Origin: Acinetobacter indicus CIP 110367
GTDB lineage: Bacteria > Pseudomonadota > Gammaproteobacteria > Pseudomonadales > Moraxellaceae
NCBI RefSeq assembly: GCF_000488255.1
Contig: NZ_KI530759.1
Coordinates: 1 to 64,000, forward strand
Length of the DNA: 64,000 bases
Direction of reading: 5' to 3'
Numbering within the stretch: the first letter of the stretch is position 1; every line of letters begins with the position of its first letter. A model generated the notes under the pieces. The model saw only the letters and a program-made list of their open reading frames with translations. It did no database searches and was not told where the DNA came from. Below, in pieces: positions 21,821 through 32,492 of this stretch. The position numbers and the translations under genes are program-made.

Positions 21821-23170
21821 TTAAGAGATTAAAGTCGGTTGCCAGCCATCCGGTTCGCAATAGGCAGAATCTGCCAGCCAAAACCCTTTTGGCGTGAAAA
21901 CCCCTAGCATAACATTATCTCTGCTTAATATTTGAATTGTATGACGCTTCCAGGGAAAAATTTGTGCCTGCTGTATCGCCTTTTTTAATGGCCAGGCCCC
22001 GACACGTCCATGAAGATGGATTTTTTCTCCGCCCACTCGCGTACTTAAAGTCAATTCTTGTTGGAGTAATGCAAAAGACAAACCAACCTGATGCGGTGCA
22101 TTCAACTGAAACTGTCCGGCAGGTAAATCTAGGGTTTGCCCCAATTGCCAGCACACCTGTTCCCGCGCAGAGATGGCCTGTTGACTGGCCAAATATTCCA
22201 GCTGGGCCAAACGGTAAATGACATTTTGATAGCGCACATAATAAAAGCCGTTGCAATGCAAAGCCGCCTGCGCATCGGCTCGGGCCTGAATCACTTCCTG
22301 CTGAATACGCTGCACCATATCAAAACTTGGCCGGTACTGACTGCCCCCTTTCATCCAGAATGACAGTAACTGGCGTTGCCGTGCCTCGGACAATTGCTGA
22401 ATACGGTGTAAATCCAGATGCTTGGCATCGCCACAGCTGGCCAAATCCTGCAGCAATACTTCGGTCAGAATCTGCTCAGCATCCTGCATCAGCTGGCTGC
22501 TGCGGCAAATGCTTTGCTGCATTTTGGGAAAGCGCGCGTTTAACAGCGGCCATAACTGTTCCCGACACCAGGCCCGGTCGTAGTGAATATCCTGATTGGT
22601 CGGATCTTGAATATGTGGAATCGAAAGCTGCTGGCACCAGCTCTGAATCTGCTCACGCGATAAAGATAGCAACGGTCGCCAGATTGACAGCTCAGGACGT
22701 GAATCGAAAGTTTTCATGGCTGACAAGCCAGGAATACCGGCACCAGAAAACAGGCGCAATAACACCGTTTCTGCCTGATCCTGCTGATGATGGGCCAGTA
22801 CCAATATCTCGTTGGTTTGAATATGCTGCTGAAATGCCTGATAACGTGCGGCGCGTGCCTGCTGTTCCAGATTGCCTTCGGCGACCTGTACGGCTTGAAT
22901 CATGCACGGAATATTGAAGGCCTGACAATGCTGCTGGACAAATTCGCCCCAGGCCTGGCTGGAAGACTGTAATTGATGATCAATATAAATGGCCCGGACT
23001 TTTTCCGGGCATAAAAACGCCATCAGATGCAGCAGCAGCATGGAATCCATGCCGCCACTACATCCGATGAGAAAATGCGTATCTTCTGGAAAAGACTGAA
23101 TCTGGGTTAAGACGCCAGTCCTAAATTGTCGCTGCCAAACTTCATCAAACGCTGGTAACGTGCTTCGCAT
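21821..23170 (-). CDS. tilS: tRNA(Ile)-lysidine synthase
   Basis: 449 residues. TilS changes C34 of the CAU-anticodon tRNA-Ile to lysidine so that it reads AUA. The N-terminal N-type ATP pyrophosphatase has the PP-loop [12 protein letters not shown] (about residue 37) and [20 protein letters not shown] central substrate domain and a C-terminal TilS_C region ([14 protein letters not shown]) follow. The start overlaps the 3' end of accA by 64 bp: no other ATG, GTG or TTG lies in frame between the accA stop and the PP-loop, so the overlap is probably real. Confidence 0.93.
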   Translation of the reverse strand: MRSTLPAFDEVWQRQFRTGVLTQIQSFPEDTHFLIGCSGGMDSMLLLHLMAFLCPEKVRAIYIDHQLQSSSQAWGEFVQQHCQAFNIPCMIQAVQVAEGNLEQQARAARYQAFQQHIQTNEILVLAHHQQDQAETVLLRLFSGAGIPGLSAMKTFDSRPELSIWRPLLSLSREQIQSWCQQLSIPHIQDPTNQDIHYDRAWCREQLWPLLNARFPKMQQSICRSSQLMQDAEQILTEVLLQDLASCGDAKHLDLHRIQQLSEARQRQLLSFWMKGGSQYRPSFDMVQRIQQEVIQARADAQAALHCNGFYYVRYQNVIYRLAQLEYLASQQAISAREQVCWQLGQTLDLPAGQFQLNAPHQVGLSFALLQQELTLSTRVGGEKIHLHGRVGAWPLKKAIQQAQIFPWKRHTIQILSRDNVMLGVFTPKGFWLADSAYCEPDGWQPTLIS

Positions 23171-23931
23171 CGTTCTTGTGCATCCATCGGTTGCAATTCT
23201 TCTAGAGCCTGTTTTAACACGGCTTTTAAATCTTGCATGACTTTTTCTGGTTGCAAGTGAGCTCCCTCACCTTCATCAACCACATATTCAACAATGCCCA
23301 TCTGCTGTAATTTTTCAGCAGTCAGTGCCAATGCTTCACTTGCTTGTTCTGCTTTTTCAGCAGTTTTCCACAAAATAGATGCACAGCCTTCTGGAGAAAT
23401 TACTGAATAAATACTGTGAGATAACATCACCACACGGTCCGCCACACCAATACCCAAGGCACCGCCTGAACCACCCTCACCCAGAACTGTTGCCACGACC
23501 GGCACTTTCAGGTTCGATAATTGAGCAAGACTGGTGGCAATCGCTTCCGCCTGACCACGTTCTTCTGCACCCACACCCGGATAAGCACCCATGGTGTCAA
23601 TAAAGGTAAAGACCGGCAGCTTGAAACGTTCTGCCATATCTAGCAAACGCTGTGCCTTACGGTAACCTTCCGGGTTACTCATGCCGAAATTGTGCTGCAA
23701 TTTCTCGCGGGTACTGCGACCACGATGCTGGCCCACGACCATGACCGGCAGACCATCGAAGCGTGCCAAGCCACCCACCATTGCACCATCATCACCAAAT
23801 AAACGGTCGCCGTGCAACGCATCAAATTCAGTGAAAATTTCGCCTACATAGTCCAGGAATTGCGGACGCTCTGGATGACGTGCAATTTGGACCGTTGTCC
23901 ATGCTTTTGATTGAGCAGCTTTATTTTTCAT
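23107..23931 (-). CDS. accA: Acetyl-CoA carboxylase carboxyltransferase subunit alpha
   Basis: 274 residues. With AccD it transfers the carboxyl group from biotin on AccB to acetyl-CoA, making malonyl-CoA for fatty acid synthesis. Visible signatures are [60 protein letters not shown] and [18 protein letters not shown]. At 274 residues it is shorter than E. coli AccA (319) because the N-terminal coiled segment is reduced. It lies 33 bp downstream of ppx and overlaps tilS. Confidence 0.96.
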   Translation of the reverse strand: MKNKAAQSKAWTTVQIARHPERPQFLDYVGEIFTEFDALHGDRLFGDDGAMVGGLARFDGLPVMVVGQHRGRSTREKLQHNFGMSNPEGYRKAQRLLDMAERFKLPVFTFIDTMGAYPGVGAEERGQAEAIATSLAQLSNLKVPVVATVLGEGGSGGALGIGVADRVVMLSHSIYSVISPEGCASILWKTAEKAEQASEALALTAEKLQQMGIVEYVVDEGEGAHLQPEKVMQDLKAVLKQALEELQPMDAQERCEARYQRLMKFGSDNLGLAS

Positions 23932-23964
23932 AAGTCGACTGTTATCCCTAAATTAACCAAAACG

Positions 23965-25485
23965 TTAATCGACAAATTGTTCCGAATGAATTTTTAATTC
24001 AATGTCCCAATTCTTGAACTGCACTTGTTCATCGTGCAATTCAGCGACAAGCAATGGCCATTGTTTAGCATCACCCGAAACGCTGAGCTGCCATTGTTGC
24101 GCATTCTGAACACTCAATTCAATGGCAGGAAGCATCTGATCGCTGCGACTGTGATTGACTAAAACTGCTAGGCGCAGCAGCAGACATAAATGCATTAATT
24201 TATGGCCACCGACCTTGTTGACATCAATTTTATCGTCCTGACGCAGCTTGCGGCGATGATGCGCAACCAGATGCGACAGATGGTTTTGATCAATTTGTGA
24301 AAAGCCTGGAATATCCGAATGTTGTAATAAATAAGCACCATGACGATGATAGCCACCATGACTGATCGCCAGACCAATTTCATGTAAATAGGCCGCGCGG
24401 CGCAGTAAATCACTGTCATCGCTGGTCAATTTCAGCTCCGCGGCTACGCCTTCAAACAGGTGCTGCGCGGTTTTGACCACACGTTCTGCCTGTTTCGGAT
24501 CGGCGTTATAACGGCCCATCAGCGCCTGCACACTGCGGTCTCGGATATCTTCATGCTGGAAACGGCCCAGCAGGTCATACATTACGCCTTCACGTAAGGC
24601 ACCATCGGAATAAACCAGTTTATCAATATCTAAAATATCAAAAACTGCATATAAAATCGCAATCCCGGCTGGCAAAACTGCTCGTCGATCTTCTTTTAAA
24701 CCGTCAAAGTCCATTTCAGAGACATGCTTGTATTTAAGCAGTTTATCTTTGAGTTTTTCCAGGCCCTCACGGGTCAGATTTTCCTGCGCATTACTCCAGC
24801 CCATATTCACGGTAATCTGGCGGCAGGCTTTAATGGTGCCACTTGAGCCTACTACGGTATCCCAGCCGGCATTTTTATAGGTATTGGCAATGGTGGATAA
24901 TTCTTTGCGTGCGGCAAACACGGCTTTGTCAAAACTTTTATGGTTAATTTCACCTTCGGCGAAAAAGGCTTTGGTATAGGCCACACAGCCCATCTGTAAA
25001 GATTCGGTATGAATAGGTTCGAATTCTTCACCAATAATCAGCTCGGTTGAACCACCGCCAATATCAATCACCAGGCGGCGACCACTGTTTTCCATGGTGT
25101 GCGACACACCCAGATAAATTAAGCGGGCTTCTTCACGACCGGCAATAATTTCAATGGGTTTTGGCAAGATTTCTGCGGCTTTTTGAATAAATTCATGTCC
25201 GTTTTTGGCCTGACGCAAGGCGTTGGTGGCAACAATACGTAAACGGTTCGGCTGTACAGCGCTTAAACGTCCGACAAAGCGTGCCAGACAGGCTAAACCG
25301 CGCTGCTGTGCGGCTTCGGTTAAATTTTTATTCTCATCTAAACCAGCGGCAAGCTGTACTTTTTCTGACATTGATGCCACTTTTTTTACTTCACCATGAT
25401 CCACACGGGCAATGGCCAGGTGGAAGCTGTTCGACCCCATATCGATGGCTGCAAGTAACTCTTCATCAATTAAAAAATCAGACAT
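23965..25485 (-). CDS. ppx: Exopolyphosphatase, Ppx/GppA family
   Basis: 506 residues. The ASKHA fold shows LAAIDMGSNSFHLAIARVDHG (about residue 11), the Glu loop region ATNALRQAKNG, and phosphate loops VIDIGGGSTELIIG and VVGSSGTIKA. The C-terminal HD-like helical domain has AAYLHEIGLAISHGGYHRHGAY. It releases phosphate from polyphosphate, or from pppGpp if it is GppA-like; length and C-terminal domain favour Ppx. It is divergent from trxA and first in the run toward yggT. Confidence 0.9.
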   Translation of the reverse strand: MSDFLIDEELLAAIDMGSNSFHLAIARVDHGEVKKVASMSEKVQLAAGLDENKNLTEAAQQRGLACLARFVGRLSAVQPNRLRIVATNALRQAKNGHEFIQKAAEILPKPIEIIAGREEARLIYLGVSHTMENSGRRLVIDIGGGSTELIIGEEFEPIHTESLQMGCVAYTKAFFAEGEINHKSFDKAVFAARKELSTIANTYKNAGWDTVVGSSGTIKACRQITVNMGWSNAQENLTREGLEKLKDKLLKYKHVSEMDFDGLKEDRRAVLPAGIAILYAVFDILDIDKLVYSDGALREGVMYDLLGRFQHEDIRDRSVQALMGRYNADPKQAERVVKTAQHLFEGVAAELKLTSDDSDLLRRAAYLHEIGLAISHGGYHRHGAYLLQHSDIPGFSQIDQNHLSHLVAHHRRKLRQDDKIDVNKVGGHKLMHLCLLLRLAVLVNHSRSDQMLPAIELSVQNAQQWQLSVSGDAKQWPLLVAELHDEQVQFKNWDIELKIHSEQFVD

Positions 25486-25686
25486 TCTTCAAACAAACCT
25501 ATACAGAATTGTGCCTAGAGTAATTCACATACATGCAATTTAAAAGCCATTTGTGCGCACATTTCGATGAGTATTTAAATTTTCGGCAGATGTGACAATT
25601 GTGTGACACGATCATCAGCATCGTGAGCATCAATTAGACAAATTCACAGGAAAGATCGAAAATTTACATATTCCTCTACATTGTTC

Positions 25687-25723
25687 TAGATGGCTATGTA
25701 ATACTAATAAATATAGCTATCTA
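25687..25723. promoter_or_regulatory. Inverted repeat upstream of trxA
   Basis: TAGATGGCTAT (25687-25697) and ATAGCTATCTA (25713-25723) are complementary except for one G-T pair, with 15 bases between. It ends 27 bp before the trxA ATG, so it is either an operator near the promoter or a 5' UTR hairpin. The rest of 25486-25750, shared with ppx, also holds CACGAT/ATCGTG halves at about 25607-25625. I found no clear -35/-10 pair. Confidence 0.4.
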
Positions 25724-25750
25724 TACAAAAATTCATTTGGAGCACATTCC

Positions 25751-26077
25751 ATGTCTGGCAACATCGTAAACACAACGGATGCAAACTTCGAAGCAGACGT
25801 TCTTCAATCTGAAACACCTGTATTGGTTGACTTCTGGGCGGGCTGGTGTGCGCCTTGTAAGGCAATTGCGCCAGTACTTGAAGTTTTGGCGACTGAATAT
25901 GAAGGCAAAGTTAAAATTGTGAAAGTTGACGTGACCGCTTGCGAACAAACTGCCGTGAACTACAACATCCGTAACATCCCTGCACTGTTGATGTTCAAAA
26001 ATGGTGAAGTGGTTGCCCAGCAGATTGGTGCTGCACCAAAATCGAAACTGACTGCATTTATTGATGAAAACATCTAA
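25751..26077 (+). CDS. trxA: Thioredoxin with a CAPC active site
   Basis: 108 residues, one thioredoxin fold. It is a general disulfide reductase kept reduced by thioredoxin reductase. The redox motif is WCAPCK with Cys33 and Cys36; most thioredoxins have WCGPCK, so the Ala34 is a mild variation. The cis-proline loop NIRNIPALLMFKNGEVV is intact. TTGGAGCACATTCC provides a good ribosome binding site. It is followed by a strong terminator and is transcribed alone. Confidence 0.95.
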   Translation: MSGNIVNTTDANFEADVLQSETPVLVDFWAGWCAPCKAIAPVLEVLATEYEGKVKIVKVDVTACEQTAVNYNIRNIPALLMFKNGEVVAQQIGAAPKSKLTAFIDENI

Positions 26078-26100
26078 ATCCTGTCTGTTTAGAAAAATTA

Positions 26101-26131
26101 AAATACGCTATGTTTCATAGCGTATTTTTTT
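26101..26131 (+). terminator. trxA rho-independent terminator
   Basis: AAATACGCTATG (26101-26112) and CATAGCGTATTT (26116-26127) form a perfect 12-bp stem with a TTT loop, followed by a T-run. Confidence 0.95.
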
Positions 26132-26141
26132 CGTCTATAAA

Positions 26142-26170
26142 TTGACAAATCGGCGTTTCTCTCTTATATT
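26142..26170 (+). promoter_or_regulatory. rho promoter
   Basis: Consensus TTGACA (26142-26147), a 17-bp spacer and TATATT (26165-26170). Transcription would start near 26177, giving a leader of about 228 nt before rho. Confidence 0.8.
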
Positions 26171-26404
26171 GCTTGCTCAAGAAATAAAGGACTTCCCGTC
26201 CCGCCCGTTTCTTAAAAGACACAACACAAAAATGCCGCTCGGCAACAGAAATTGTTTTTTCACATTTTTCTCTGAAACAATTAATCAGTCCTCTGAATTG
26301 TTATTGTGCAAATACAATTGCGTTCGTTTTATTGCCTGCATGCGGTCAAATGTTGCTTCCCTTCCAACCTGTACCCCAGAATTTTTGATTCTATCTGATC
26401 ACCT
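26171..26404 (+). promoter_or_regulatory. Long rho leader
   Basis: About 230 nt of untranslated leader. In E. coli, rho is controlled by premature Rho-dependent termination in a long leader, and the C-rich, G-poor stretches here (around 26197-26224 and 26358-26384) are compatible with the same. No purine-rich ribosome binding site precedes the rho ATG at 26405. An open frame in the leader ends at TGA 26406-26408, overlapping that ATG, so translational coupling is possible but unproven. Confidence 0.5.
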
Positions 26405-27673
26405 ATGAATTTAACCGAACTCAAGAAAAAACCGATTGGCGAACTCATCAAGATTGCCGAGTTTATGGGCCTTGAAGGAATGGCTCGTAACCGTAAGCAA
26501 GACATTATTTTTGCCATCTTAAAACGTCATGCAATGAATGGCGAAGAGATTTTTGGTGATGGCGTGCTCGAAATTCTGTCAGATGGTTTTGGCTTCTTAC
26601 GCTCTGCAGCAGGCTCTTATTTAGCCGGTCCTGACGATATCTATGTCAGCCCTTCGCAAATTCGTCGTTTTAACCTGCGTACCGGTGACACCATTACCGG
26701 CACCATTCGCCCACCAAAAGAAGGCGAACGTTATTTTGCCCTGTTAAAAGTTAACCAGATTAACTACGACACGCCAGAAAACTCGCGCAATAAAATCCTG
26801 TTTGAAAACCTGACCCCGCTGTTCCCAACTGAACAACTGGTGATGGAACTTGGTAACGGCACCACTGAAGATTTAACCGCGCGTGTGGTTGACTTGGTTG
26901 CGCCAATTGGTAAAGGCCAGCGTTCAATTATTGTAGCGCCGCCAAAAGCTGGTAAAACCATGTTATTACAAAACATCGCCCAGTCGATTGTACGTAATAA
27001 CCCGGAAGTATTCCTGATTGTTCTGCTGATTGACGAGCGTCCGGAAGAAGTGACCGAAATGGAACGTACCGTGCGTGGTGAAGTGGTTGCCTCTACCTTT
27101 GATGAATCTCCAGCCCGTCACGTACAAGTGGCTGAAATGGTAATTGAAAAAGCCAAGCGTCTGGTAGAACACAAAAAAGATGTGGTGATTCTGCTTGACT
27201 CGATTACCCGTTTAGCGCGTGCCTATAACACCGTGGTGCCATCTTCAGGTAAAGTCCTGACTGGTGGTGTCGATGCTCACGCACTGGAACGTCCAAAGCG
27301 TTTCTTTGGTGCCGCACGTAATATTGAAGAAGGCGGCTCACTGACCATCATCTCAACCGCGTTAATTGAAACCGGCAGCAAGATGGATGAAGTGATTTAC
27401 GAAGAATTCAAAGGTACCGGTAACCAGGAAATTACGCTTGATCGTCGTATTGCCGAAAAACGCGTGTTCCCTGCCATGAACATCAAGAAATCAGGTACCC
27501 GTCGTGAAGAGCGCCTGATGTCTGAAGACAACCTGCGTAAGGTCTGGATTCTGCGTAAGCTGCTGCATACCCAAGATGAACTGGCAGCCATGGAATTCCT
27601 GCTGGATCGTATGAAAGAAACCAAAACCAATGACGAGTTCTTTGATCATATGAAGCGTAAAGCCAGCAACTAA
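26405..27673 (+). CDS. rho: Transcription termination factor Rho
   Basis: 422 residues, the usual length. The hexameric RNA helicase ends untranslated transcripts. The N-terminal Rho_N helices ([19 protein letters not shown]) are followed by the cold-shock-like RNA-binding domain ([31 protein letters not shown]). The ATPase core carries Walker [13 protein letters not shown] (about residue 180), Walker [15 protein letters not shown], the Q-loop, and the R-loop region [15 protein letters not shown]. It lacks the large insertion domains of some phyla. A strong terminator follows. Confidence 0.98.
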   Translation: MNLTELKKKPIGELIKIAEFMGLEGMARNRKQDIIFAILKRHAMNGEEIFGDGVLEILSDGFGFLRSAAGSYLAGPDDIYVSPSQIRRFNLRTGDTITGTIRPPKEGERYFALLKVNQINYDTPENSRNKILFENLTPLFPTEQLVMELGNGTTEDLTARVVDLVAPIGKGQRSIIVAPPKAGKTMLLQNIAQSIVRNNPEVFLIVLLIDERPEEVTEMERTVRGEVVASTFDESPARHVQVAEMVIEKAKRLVEHKKDVVILLDSITRLARAYNTVVPSSGKVLTGGVDAHALERPKRFFGAARNIEEGGSLTIISTALIETGSKMDEVIYEEFKGTGNQEITLDRRIAEKRVFPAMNIKKSGTRREERLMSEDNLRKVWILRKLLHTQDELAAMEFLLDRMKETKTNDEFFDHMKRKASN

Positions 27674-27693
27674 GATCAAAACTTTTTAAAAAT

Positions 27694-27718
27694 GCCATCG
27701 TATAACGATGGCTTTTTT
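27694..27718 (+). terminator. rho gene rho-independent terminator
   Basis: GCCATCGT and ACGATGGC form an 8-bp stem with an ATA loop, then TTTTTT. Confidence 0.9.
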
Positions 27719-28085
27719 ATTTCGGTTGACCATCTTTACATAAAGACACAATTGGACGTTTTCTGTGTAAACTTATTTTTAAGTAAATGATTATAAATAA
27801 GTATTTCAAAAAAACCCTATAGTTTTTAATGATTTAAATCGCCTTTCGCCAATATAAACTGAACTCTTGATTGTTATTTTCTGTTAAAAAACAACGCATT
27901 TTAGGGCTTTTTTCGGCTTTTTTTAGAGCAAGCTAGTAGTAATTAAAAAAACTCAGTGATAGCATATTCGCAGACCAGTTAGACTGCTCCTGCGTTGTTA
28001 GTGCCTAACAAAATTAGGAATAATAAAAGCATATAACAGGCTAACGTCGGTTTTTTTTAATCTCAATTTTTTAGAGAGTGATGCC
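27719..28085 (+). promoter_or_regulatory. AT-rich region upstream of the alanine-rich protein
   Basis: No gene is visible in these 367 bp. A candidate promoter is TTGTTA (27995-28000), an 18-bp spacer and AATAAT (28019-28024), which would give a leader of about 55 nt. The -35 half overlaps a small palindrome GTTAG/CTAAC. A further poly-T stretch at 28050-28060 lies in the leader. The long AT-rich upstream part could carry UP-element-like activating sequence. Confidence 0.4.
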
Positions 28086-28394
28086 ATGTTATTCAAAAAA
28101 ATCGCTATTGCTGCTGCAGTTGCTACTACTTTAGCTTTCGTTGGTTGTGCTAAAAAAACTGAAGAAGCTGCTGCTGACGCTAACCAAGCTGCATCTGAAG
28201 CTGTTGTAGCTGCTGCTGAAGCTGAAGCTGCTGCTGACGCTGCTGCTGTTGAAGCTGCTTCTGGCGCTGATGCTGCTGTAGACGCTGCTGCTGATGCTGC
28301 TGACACTGCTGCTGCTGCTGCTACTGACGCTGCTGATGCTGCTACTGACGCTGCTGATGCTGCTGTTGACGCTGCTGCTTCTGAAGCTCAATAA
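28086..28394 (+). CDS. Alanine-rich small envelope protein, putative lipoprotein
   Basis: 102 residues. The N-terminus is a signal peptide ending LAFVGC with Cys21, followed by AKKTEE; the -3 Phe is not canonical for a lipobox, so lipidation is likely but not certain. The mature part is about half alanine with regularly spaced Asp/Glu, including two exact 7-residue copies of TDAADAA coded by a 21-bp tandem repeat. It should form a long helix or coiled coil, an architecture like Lpp/OprI, but without the C-terminal Lys used for peptidoglycan linkage. Nearly all Ala codons are GCT, suggesting high expression. Function unknown. Confidence 0.8.
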   Translation: MLFKKIAIAAAVATTLAFVGCAKKTEEAAADANQAASEAVVAAAEAEAAADAAAVEAASGADAAVDAAADAADTAAAAATDAADAATDAADAAVDAAASEAQ

Positions 28395-28409
28395 TCTTAG
28401 ATTATTGAC

Positions 28410-28437
28410 AAAAAGAGAGCCTTTTGGCTCTCTTTTT
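28410..28437 (+). terminator. Terminator of the alanine-rich protein gene
   Basis: AAAAAGAGAGCC pairs with GGCTCTCTTTTTT across a TTTT loop, 15 bp after the stop codon. Confidence 0.93.
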
Positions 28438-28533
28438 TATTGTCTGAATATTTCTTACAACATCTCATCATCACATACAAGGAACACGGTAATACCTGCC
28501 GTTAGAACCTCAGCCCTTACTTTTTTAGCGGCA

Positions 28534-28560
28534 TAAAAAAAGCAGATCAATCGATCTGCT
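28534..28560 (-). terminator. ihfA terminator overlapping the coding end
   Basis: On the minus strand AGCAGATC and GATCTGCT pair around a GATT centre, followed by a T7 run. The 5' arm is the codons for the last residues (EQID) and the TGA stop straddles the loop and 3' arm. A terminating ribosome would cover the hairpin. Confidence 0.88.
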
Positions 28561-28843
28561 CATTTCCAACACGTTGGCGGAACTTCTGTCCGGCACGGAA
28601 GGTTACCACCCGGCGTGCAGAAATCGGAATTTCTTCACCCGTCTTCGGATTTCGGCCTGGACGTTGACGTTTATCACGCAACTCGAAGTTACCAAAACCT
28701 GAAAGTTTCACCTGCTCCCCAGAGATTAGCGCCTGGCTAATCTCATCGAAGAATAACTCGACCATTTGTTTCGCTTCACGACGGTTTAAACTCGTGAGCT
28801 CACTTAAATGATCAGCCATTTCTGCTTTTGTTAATGCTGTCAT
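28547..28843 (-). CDS. ihfA: Integration host factor subunit alpha
   Basis: 98 residues. It pairs with IHF-beta to bend DNA at specific sites. It begins [13 protein letters not shown] and has the beta-arm [24 protein letters not shown] with the intercalating Pro, as in IhfA rather than HU. Its ATG overlaps the pheT stop by four bases (ATGA), so the two are translationally coupled, the same order as in E. coli. Confidence 0.96.
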   Translation of the reverse strand: MTALTKAEMADHLSELTSLNRREAKQMVELFFDEISQALISGEQVKLSGFGNFELRDKRQRPGRNPKTGEEIPISARRVVTFRAGQKFRQRVGNEQID

Positions 28844-31221
28844 GAAGCCCTCAATGTCGCTTGATAAGTGTTTTCTAACACTTTTAGGATATTGTCCATA
28901 CCTGATTTAATTTCAGCATCTTCAAGCGTACGTGTCGGATGTTGCCATAACAGTGCAAATGCCAATGAGCGTTTACCCGCTTCAACACCCTGACCAGTGT
29001 ACACATCGAATAACCAGGTTGAATGCAGAAGCTCGCCGCCCGTTTGCTCGATAAGTTGCTGAATTTCGCTAACATTAATCTTATCACTAATTAAAAGCGC
29101 AATATCACGTCTTACCGACGGAAAACGTGATAATTCTGTAAAATTAGATACATAAGTTTGCAAAATAGCCTGCTGATCCAGTTCCGCCACCCAAGTGGTG
29201 CCCAAATCCAGTTCATTTTCCAGAGATGGATGCAAACGGCCCAAATAACCAATTGACTGACCATTGACCAGAATCTCTGCAGATTGGCCTGGATGCAACC
29301 AGCTACGCTCTGAACGTACATATTCGACCTGTACACGACCTGCCGCCAGCAACTCTTCAACTTCACCTTTCAGGTCAAAGAAGTCCATGGCTTGTGGTTT
29401 GCCATGCCATGATTCTGCTGTTTTAGCACCCACCGCAATCATCGCCAGGGTTGGAATCTGTTTCAGGTCATGAATTGAAGCTGCATTCTGATAATCAAAA
29501 CGTAAACCCAGTTCAAAGAAACGCACACGGCTTTGCTGACGGTTAATGTTGTACTGTACGCAAGGAATCAGGCTCGACAGCAAGGTTGAACGCATCACCG
29601 CCAGATCGCTTGAAATCGGGTTCGCCAATGCCAGCGGGTTGACCGCCGCATTTAGCTGTTTTTCCAGTTTCAGGTCAGCAAAGCTAAAGCTGATTGCCTC
29701 CTGATAGCCCAAAGTCACCAGGGTTTGACGCAGCTGTGCCACTTCAAACTGATCCTGATACTTCGCCAGTTTAGTGTCAATCACCGGCAGGCTGATTTGA
29801 ATATTGTCATAACCGTGAATACGCGCGACTTCTTCAATCAGGTCCTGGTAAATGGCCATGTCATAACGATGCGATGGCGGTACCACAGACCATTGGCCTT
29901 GCGCTTTTACTGTTACTTCACAGCCCAAGCGTGTTAAAGCATCGGTAATAAAGTCTGAATCTACGCTATAACCCAGCAGCTGATCGACCTGTGCCTGTTC
30001 CAGTTCAATCGCGTCACGTGTTGGCAATACTGCTGCATTTTCTGCCACAGTAATCGGGCCAAATTCACCGCCTGCAAGCTCAGAAATTAACTGAGAGGCA
30101 CGGTGCATGGCGATCAATGGCAATTCAAAATCGACACCACGCTCATAACGCTGAGAGGCATCGGTATGCAGGCCAAAACGGCGCGCACGACCGGCAATAT
30201 GCAGCGGTGCAAAGAAAGCAGATTCCAGGAAGATTTCAGTGGTTTCATCGGTAACCGATGAAGACAGACCACCCATGATACCGGCAATCGCCAGTGCTTT
30301 TTCATCATCAGCAATCACCATGACATCGTCTTGCAGTTCTACTTCTTGTTCATTCAATAGAACAAGTTTTTCGCCCGCAGTCGCCTGACGCACCTGCACA
30401 GCACCTTGCACTTTTGCAGCATCAAAGGCATGGAGTGGTTGACCCAGTTCCATCAAGACATAGTTGGTAATATCAACCAGAATGCTGTGCTGACGGATAC
30501 CCGAACGTGCCAATGCGCGCTCCATCCATTCAGGCGTCGCGGCTTTGGTGTTCACGTTCTTGATCACACGACCTAAATAACGTGGACAGCCTTCAGTCGA
30601 TACAACCACTTTCTTTTCATCAGCAATGCTTGCAGCCACTTCTTGAATGTCAGGTGCAGTCACAGGCAGTTGGTTAATCACCCCAATTTCACGTGCGATC
30701 CCACGAATACTGAAACAATCACCACGGTTTGGCGTGATGCTGATGTCAATCACGTTGTCATCTAGGTCCAGATATTCACGGATGTTGACACCGACCGGTG
30801 CATCCACAGGAAGTTCTAATAGACCGTCGATTTTGTCTTCTAAATCGATTTCAGATGCACCGCAGAGCATGCCTTGTGATTCCACACCACGCAGTTTGCC
30901 TTTCTTGATTTTAAAATCGCCTGGTAATACTGCACCAATAGTTGCCACAGGTGCTTTCATACCTGCTCGTACGTTTGGCGCGCCGCAGACGATTTGTAAA
31001 GGCTCACCGGAACCAATGTTCACCGTCGTTACACGTAAACGGTCTGCATCTGGATGTTGTTCAACCGTCAGCACTTCACCAACCACTACACCAGTAAATG
31101 GTTTTGCAGCTGGAGATAAATCATCAACTTCCAGACCCAGCATGGTCAGTTGATCGGAGAGTTTTTCGCTGTCGATGGCCGGGTTGACCCATGTGCGTAG
31201 CCAATTTTCGCTAATTTTCAT
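28840..31221 (-). CDS. pheT: Phenylalanyl-tRNA synthetase beta subunit
   Basis: 793 residues, normal length; forms the alpha2-beta2 enzyme with PheS. Domains in order: N-terminal part, tRNA-binding OB domain (about 39-150, [18 protein letters not shown]), B3/B4 editing domain (about 210-390, [17 protein letters not shown]), B5 domain, catalytic-like module, and the C-terminal ferredoxin-like anticodon-binding domain ([20 protein letters not shown]). It lies 133 bp downstream of pheS with a palindromic repeat in between. Confidence 0.97.
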   Translation of the reverse strand: MKISENWLRTWVNPAIDSEKLSDQLTMLGLEVDDLSPAAKPFTGVVVGEVLTVEQHPDADRLRVTTVNIGSGEPLQIVCGAPNVRAGMKAPVATIGAVLPGDFKIKKGKLRGVESQGMLCGASEIDLEDKIDGLLELPVDAPVGVNIREYLDLDDNVIDISITPNRGDCFSIRGIAREIGVINQLPVTAPDIQEVAASIADEKKVVVSTEGCPRYLGRVIKNVNTKAATPEWMERALARSGIRQHSILVDITNYVLMELGQPLHAFDAAKVQGAVQVRQATAGEKLVLLNEQEVELQDDVMVIADDEKALAIAGIMGGLSSSVTDETTEIFLESAFFAPLHIAGRARRFGLHTDASQRYERGVDFELPLIAMHRASQLISELAGGEFGPITVAENAAVLPTRDAIELEQAQVDQLLGYSVDSDFITDALTRLGCEVTVKAQGQWSVVPPSHRYDMAIYQDLIEEVARIHGYDNIQISLPVIDTKLAKYQDQFEVAQLRQTLVTLGYQEAISFSFADLKLEKQLNAAVNPLALANPISSDLAVMRSTLLSSLIPCVQYNINRQQSRVRFFELGLRFDYQNAASIHDLKQIPTLAMIAVGAKTAESWHGKPQAMDFFDLKGEVEELLAAGRVQVEYVRSERSWLHPGQSAEILVNGQSIGYLGRLHPSLENELDLGTTWVAELDQQAILQTYVSNFTELSRFPSVRRDIALLISDKINVSEIQQLIEQTGGELLHSTWLFDVYTGQGVEAGKRSLAFALLWQHPTRTLEDAEIKSGMDNILKVLENTYQATLRAS

Positions 31222-31252
31222 TAATATAAAACCTGTAATTCAAATCTCTAAA

Positions 31253-31343
31253 ATCCCCCTCTAACTCCCCCTTTAAAAAAGGGGGAGAACCCTATGTCAC
31301 CGATGGACAACCCCTCTCCTTTTAGGAGAGGTCAGGGAGAGGT
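31253..31343. repeat. Composite palindromic repeat between pheS and pheT
   Basis: Two hairpins occur side by side. CTCCCCCTTT/AAAGGGGGAG is a 10-bp stem at about 31265-31287, and CCTCTCCT/AGGAGAGG is an 8-bp stem at 31313-31331. Both are flanked by CT-rich half copies (AATCCCCCTCTAA and GGTCAGGGAGAGGT). This pattern resembles the CCCCTCTCC-type intergenic repeats scattered through Acinetobacter genomes. Being inside the pheST transcript it may stabilise mRNA or alter the PheS:PheT ratio; neither hairpin has a proper T-run. Confidence 0.7.
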
Positions 31344-31354
31344 ATAAATTTGTT

Positions 31355-32368
<1,014 letters not shown>

Positions 32369-32492
32369 TTAAAAACCCCACATTCTAACAGTTTTTGGAC
32401 AGTAGAATGAAGTTGCATTGCAGGAAAATTAGATTGGCATCGCAATTTGGAAAAAGTATAAGATAATCAAAATATCAATGAGATCAAACACT

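Noticed and set aside
22327..22917. 196-codon frame antisense to tilS
   Set aside because: It lies entirely inside a clearly conserved gene, has no family resemblance and is rich in residues expected from the antisense of a Gln/Leu-rich protein.
28131..28391. Ser/Val-rich frame on the minus strand of the alanine-rich gene
   Set aside because: It is the mirror of the GCT-repeat coding and has no independent signal.
30647..31153. 168-codon frame antisense to pheT
   Set aside because: Ser/Thr/Pro-rich low-complexity shadow of the pheT reading frame.
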